Assembly: GCA_009387755.1 (NCBI GenBank)
Contig: GG697241.1
Span: 124,001-188,000 of the forward strand
Reading direction: 5' to 3'
Length of the DNA: 64,000 nt
DNA from: Candidatus Micrarchaeum acidiphilum ARMAN-2
GTDB lineage: Archaea > Micrarchaeota > Micrarchaeia > Micrarchaeales > Micrarchaeaceae
Both the position numbers and the translations under genes were made by a program. Below the pieces are notes generated by a model. That model did no database searches. It was not told the DNA's origin and worked only from the letters and a program-made list of their open reading frames with translations. This document shows positions 61,012 through 64,000 of this stretch, one piece after another; the stretch's first letter is position 1; each line of letters opens with the position of its first letter.

Positions 61012-61308
61012 TTACTTCTGTCCTTGCTGCAGTTCATACTCAAAGGAATCTCCGCCTACCGTTACTGTCATCTGGTACTCTCTTTCCGTAAGCTCGGTTC
61101 CAAGAACATGCTCAGCGAGCTTCTTGTAGCTTACGATATCGTCGATCAGTCTAAGGACCTTGCCCGAAAACACCGTATTTGCCCTATCCTGATTGTCCAT
61201 ATCAGCCACAATATCTCCTATTGCATACGCCCGGTCCGTCTCATTTACCAGATTCATTATGGCATTGCGGAGCCTCTGCTCTGCTCTTTTGCTGCATCTG
61301 CTTTTCAT
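61012..61308 (-). CDS. Small helical protein of unknown function
   Basis: 98 aa, basic N-terminus (KSRCSKRAEQRLR), otherwise acidic and helical, ending in Gln-rich EYELQQGQK. No family recognised. A TATA box (GCTATATAAAC on the minus strand, about 61353-61363) lies some 50 bases upstream. Confidence 0.5.
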   Translation of the reverse strand: MKSRCSKRAEQRLRNAIMNLVNETDRAYAIGDIVADMDNQDRANTVFSGKVLRLIDDIVSYKKLAEHVLGTELTEREYQMTVTVGGDSFEYELQQGQK

Positions 61309-61458
61309 ACACCTACCCCAAAATCAGCGCCTTCACACAAGGCCCAGCCTGTTTATATAGCTTAGGCAAGCTTTCCTTGGTGTTTTTATAACTGTTAAAC
61401 TATTTATACTTTACTAAAATAAATTTACTTTAATATATAAATATATACAAATAGAAAC

Positions 61459-61470
61459 ATTTATATAATT
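61459..61470 (+). promoter_or_regulatory. TATA box ahead of the prenyl synthase leader
   Basis: atttatataatt, centred about 22 bases before ATG 61487 and 120 bases before the prenyl synthase ATG, so the mRNA would have a leader near 95-100 bases. Confidence 0.5.
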
Positions 61471-61515
61471 TGTATTAGATAATAACATGAGCCAGTTTTG
61501 GCTTGCCCCAGAATC

Positions 61516-61538
61516 GGCCTGTGCTTTTTGCACAGGCC
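61516..61538 (+). ncRNA. Leader hairpin upstream of prenyl synthase
   Basis: A perfect inverted repeat ggcctgtgc/gcacaggcc with a five-T loop in the presumed 5' leader. It is followed by a T-rich stretch (tatccttttttatttgtttt, about 61543-61562), the form of an intrinsic terminator or attenuator. Confidence 0.45.
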
Positions 61539-61584
61539 CACATATCCTTTTTTATTTGTTTTCTGAGAATAGCAAAAGATTCGG

Positions 61585-62607
61585 ATGGAATTCAGCGAAT
61601 ACGTTGCAAAGCGCCGCAACGCGATATACAGTAAGATTACGGACTACATACCCTTACAGGAGCCCGAAGAGCACTACAAGATAGTAAGAGAATACATAGA
61701 CCGGCAGGGCAATTACCGAAGACCAATACTGCTAATGCTTACTGGAGAGATGTTCGGTGCCCCAATAGAAAAGCTCGTACAGCTCGCTGCGGCCCAGCAA
61801 CTTTCCGAAGAATGGCTGCTCATTCAGGACGATGCCATGGACGACTCCGAGTTCCGAAGGGGCGGACCCACACTTCATAAAATGTACGGGTGGATACATG
61901 CTATAAACGCAAGCGATACCATAAACGTAACGATGTGGAAGATACTCAAGGACTACATTATGAAATTCGACCCCAAAAACGGTAATGCAATATATGACAA
62001 GTTCTACGATATGATAAAATACACTATAGAGGGCCAGTATATAGAGAACAAGTTTATAAACAACACAAAAGACTTGAGCAAGGCATCCGAAAGCATGTAT
62101 TTTAGGATCGCCGATGGCAAAACGTGCTACTACACAATATACGGACCTATGCAAATAGGGGCGATGGCAGCTGGAGCTCCTGAAAAGGCCATCTCGGCAT
62201 TCAAGGAAATCGGCACCAACACCGGCATCGCGTTCCAAATAATGGACGACATTCTTGACATGGCAGGAGACGAAAAGACCTTCGGAAAGAAGAGGTATGG
62301 AGACCTTTATGAGGGGAAGCTAACCCTAATAGTGCTACACGCGTACGGGAAGGCGTCTCCAGAAGAAAGAAAAAAGATAGACGCCATATACCGCAAGAGT
62401 AGGAGCGACAAAACCGAAGAAGAAATAAACTGGCTAGTCGAAATCATAAAAAAATACGGCGGGATAGAATACGCAATGAAGGTAGCAGACCATTACGGCG
62501 AACTTGCAGAGAAAGCACTTCAGGACAACATGGATCTTTTTCCAGACAACGAATATAAAAATATACTTAAATCGGCGATCCAGGCGCAATACAAGCGCAA
62601 AAGTTAG
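61585..62607 (+). CDS. Polyprenyl diphosphate synthase (GGPP/FPP-type), copy 1
   Basis: 340 aa trans-prenyltransferase making the isoprenoid chains of archaeal lipids. The first aspartate-rich motif is QDDAMDDSEFRRGGPT and the second is FQIMDDILDMAGDEKTFGKK, both intact. The residue before the first motif region (SEEWLLIQDD) has bulky side chains, but product length cannot be read from it. The presumed transcript carries a structured 5' leader. Confidence 0.92.
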   Translation: MEFSEYVAKRRNAIYSKITDYIPLQEPEEHYKIVREYIDRQGNYRRPILLMLTGEMFGAPIEKLVQLAAAQQLSEEWLLIQDDAMDDSEFRRGGPTLHKMYGWIHAINASDTINVTMWKILKDYIMKFDPKNGNAIYDKFYDMIKYTIEGQYIENKFINNTKDLSKASESMYFRIADGKTCYYTIYGPMQIGAMAAGAPEKAISAFKEIGTNTGIAFQIMDDILDMAGDEKTFGKKRYGDLYEGKLTLIVLHAYGKASPEERKKIDAIYRKSRSDKTEEEINWLVEIIKKYGGIEYAMKVADHYGELAEKALQDNMDLFPDNEYKNILKSAIQAQYKRKS

Positions 62608-62656
62608 CAAAATACTCCGGAAACTTCTGCGCCATCCATGGACGGGGTTGTTAAGG

Positions 62657-63751
62657 CTAAACGTTTCTGTTTATCAGCGTGGATGCAAGCATCCTCATCA
62701 TGTTCTTGCCCTTGGAATCCGGGAGCGACTTGTCAAGCAGGCGCAACGCCTCATCAACAATGGATTTGCTTACACTCCTGGCATATTCGATTGAACCGGA
62801 TTTTTCCATTATGGAGATTGCCTCTTTTATCTCAATTTTGCTTTTGGTGTGCGATTTAAGTATCTCTATAAGCCTGTCCCTGTCCTTTTTGCCTGCATGG
62901 TTCAATGCGTGCACGACAATGAGCGTTACCTTGCCTTCCTGTATGTCGTCTCCTATCCCTCCTTTGTTGTCAGAAAGCTCTGATTTTGTTATGTTAAGAA
63001 TATCATCTTCTATCTGGAATGCGACGCCTATCATGGACGCGAATTTCCCAAGCCTCTCCACATCGGCGTCTTCGGCCCCTCCGATTATCGCCCCGAGCTC
63101 AGCTGCAAATCCGAGGAGTACTCCGGTCTTGTCAAAGGCTACACGCATGTAGTTCTCTTCAGTAATTTTGCCTATGTCTGTGAGTGCCCTGTGCCAAGCT
63201 ATGTCTGTGGCCTGGCCCAAACCTATCCGTATCATATGCTTCTCATGCGCTTTCAATATGCGGTACTTTACCGCATCGTCAAGCTTCTTGCTGTCCAGGA
63301 GCACCTTTATCGGGAAGAAAAATAAGAAATCTCCAAGGTTGAGCGCTATGTCCATCCCATATTTTTTGTAAACACTCTGCGCTCCCCTTCTGGTCTCAGA
63401 TCCATCCTCTATGTCGTCATGCATCAACGTGGCAGTGTGCAGTATCTCAGGTATCATGGAAAATTCTATATAGTCCATGGGGTCCTTCCCAAGCGCCTCT
63501 ATCACTAAAAGGGTTATTATCGGCCTTATCCTCTTGCCCCCTTTCTCAACAAGGTACCAAGAAGGCTCTATAATGCTCTTCTGTATAGCTTCAGAATCGT
63601 ATTCAAACCCGCCCCTTCCGAGCAACCTCTTTATATTGCGATCAGAGCGTTCGTTGCTCATATACTCCCAGAGCGCCTTGTTTATACTGGCCGAGACGCT
63701 CCCAATAAAATCTGCAAATTCCTCAGAAGTAACTTCGTTTTTTGCCGCCAT
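62657..63751 (-). CDS. Polyprenyl diphosphate synthase, copy 2
   Basis: 364 aa. First motif LMHDDIEDGSETRRGAQSV, second FQIEDDILNITKSELSDNKGG, both with the expected Asp clusters. It differs clearly from the copy at 61.6 kb in sequence and length, so the two probably make chains of different length (for example geranylgeranyl versus a longer chain for quinones or the lipid glycan carrier). Convergent with copy 1. Confidence 0.92.
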   Translation of the reverse strand: MAAKNEVTSEEFADFIGSVSASINKALWEYMSNERSDRNIKRLLGRGGFEYDSEAIQKSIIEPSWYLVEKGGKRIRPIITLLVIEALGKDPMDYIEFSMIPEILHTATLMHDDIEDGSETRRGAQSVYKKYGMDIALNLGDFLFFFPIKVLLDSKKLDDAVKYRILKAHEKHMIRIGLGQATDIAWHRALTDIGKITEENYMRVAFDKTGVLLGFAAELGAIIGGAEDADVERLGKFASMIGVAFQIEDDILNITKSELSDNKGGIGDDIQEGKVTLIVVHALNHAGKKDRDRLIEILKSHTKSKIEIKEAISIMEKSGSIEYARSVSKSIVDEALRLLDKSLPDSKGKNMMRMLASTLINRNV

Positions 63752-63838
63752 TTTGCATTACCACCAGAATCCACGCAACTTAGACATTTAACTATTAGTA
63801 CAGACAGTTTAAATATATTTTCAGGCAATCAAAAGTGG

Positions 63839-64000
63839 ATGGGAATAGTGTTGTTGGGCAAGAACCCCGAAACAAAAAGGTGTAGCAATCAGGCTGCAGG
63901 GAGTTCAAGCGACGCAAGTGGGTATCTGCGGAACGATGCCGGTTCAAAGCAGTTCAAGGCCGGAAATGCGGTGGAAGACGAAGAAGACGACGGGTCAGAA
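63839..64000 (+). CDS. 5' end of an unidentified gene (truncated by window)
   Basis: An ATG at 63839 opens a frame that stays open to the last base (54 codons). The visible part is polar, starts MGIVLLGKNPETK and ends in an acidic run (VEDEEDDGSE). It has a TATA-like tttaaatatatt (about 63809-63820) about 25 bases ahead, suggesting a leaderless start. No function can be assigned. Confidence 0.5.
   Translation, partial: MGIVLLGKNPETKRCSNQAAGSSSDASGYLRNDAGSKQFKAGNAVEDEEDDGSE

Larger units (their letters stand above)
61309..61584. promoter_or_regulatory. Intergenic leader region of the first prenyl synthase gene
   Basis: About 276 bases without a convincing large gene. A very A/T-rich tract (61385-61486) includes the rightward TATA box at 61459-61470. 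It is followed by a GC-richer stretch with a perfect 9-bp hairpin (61516-61524 with 61530-61538, loop TTTTT). A possible leader ORF from ATG 61487 crosses the hairpin. Confidence 0.5.

Noticed and set aside
1-64000. Mobile elements, prophage, CRISPR-Cas or defence island
   Set aside because: I saw no transposase, integrase, terminal inverted repeat, cas gene or repeat-spacer array. Gene content is housekeeping, respiratory and transport throughout.

Overview
This window is a gene-dense stretch of an archaeal chromosome, best explained as an ultrasmall DPANN archaeon of the ARMAN/Micrarchaeota type. Archaeal markers are L15e, L44e, aIF2alpha, TFE, PCNA, GINS, RadA, Taw1, RNase P Rpp21, AglB/STT3 and tRNAs with bulge-helix-bulge introns. 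The ARMAN-like assignment is an inference. It rests mainly on the roughly 390-residue EndA that looks like the three-unit (epsilon2) splicing endonuclease described from ARMAN-2, together with a bc-type complex, a Tat system and bacterial-type gyrase. Genes are short and tightly packed, with many 4-30 base gaps or overlaps. Many starts follow one rule: GGTG or AGTG, exactly five bases, then the start codon. Several promoters instead place a TATA box about 25 bases before a leaderless start.

Layout. 1-5.7 kb: end of a secreted membrane protein, Lhr-type helicase, diphthine synthase, EndA and tRNA-Lys. 5.7-9.4 kb: HD hydrolase, VKOR-type thiol oxidoreductase, a nickel/cobalt-type transporter and an AmrS-like radical SAM protein. 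9.5-15.4 kb: gyrB-gyrA, aTrm56 and radA. 15.4-19.8 kb: a candidate structured RNA, a DUF92 protein, a sugar epimerase, a hotdog thioesterase, two ORFs that appear to start on ATA and ACG, and an intron-containing tRNA-Ile(UAU). 19.8-28.7 kb: a ribosomal superoperon on the minus strand (L15e, Pcc1, L3, L4, L23, L2, S19, L22, S3) that runs into a giant AglB/STT3 oligosaccharyltransferase. 28.9-32.5 kb: TFE with an unusual basic N-terminal extension, initiator tRNA, GINS, L44e, aIF2alpha, PAC2 and intron-containing tRNA-Gly(CCC).

32.5-43 kb: small membrane and DUF proteins, an MFS exporter, Taw1, AIM24-like protein, Rpp21, a DJ-1-like protein without its cysteine, a stand-alone ThrRS editing domain overlapping an MscS channel, PCNA, a TRAM protein, an F420-reductase-like protein, an EamA transporter and a PhoU/AbrB regulator. 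43-49 kb: nicotinamide phosphoribosyltransferase, DUF981-type protein, and a respiratory cluster read on the minus strand as TatA, TatC, Rieske, cytochrome b and three small membrane proteins. 49-64 kb: DHH phosphoesterase, two lineage-specific helical proteins, aldo/keto reductase, methyltransferases, an MTA/SAH-deaminase-like amidohydrolase, an amino-acid permease, TcuA-TcuB, an S66 peptidase, and two convergent polyprenyl diphosphate synthases.

How it fits together. The window combines information processing (replication, recombination, ribosome, tRNA splicing and modification) with cell-surface assembly (AglB plus sequon-rich secreted proteins) and a membrane respiratory module whose Rieske subunit probably needs the adjacent Tat genes. 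No CRISPR array, insertion sequence, prophage or defence island is visible. The most novel signals are the likely non-AUG starts, AUA decoding by a UAU tRNA, the small structured RNA, the structured leader of a prenyl synthase gene, and the unusual protein extensions.
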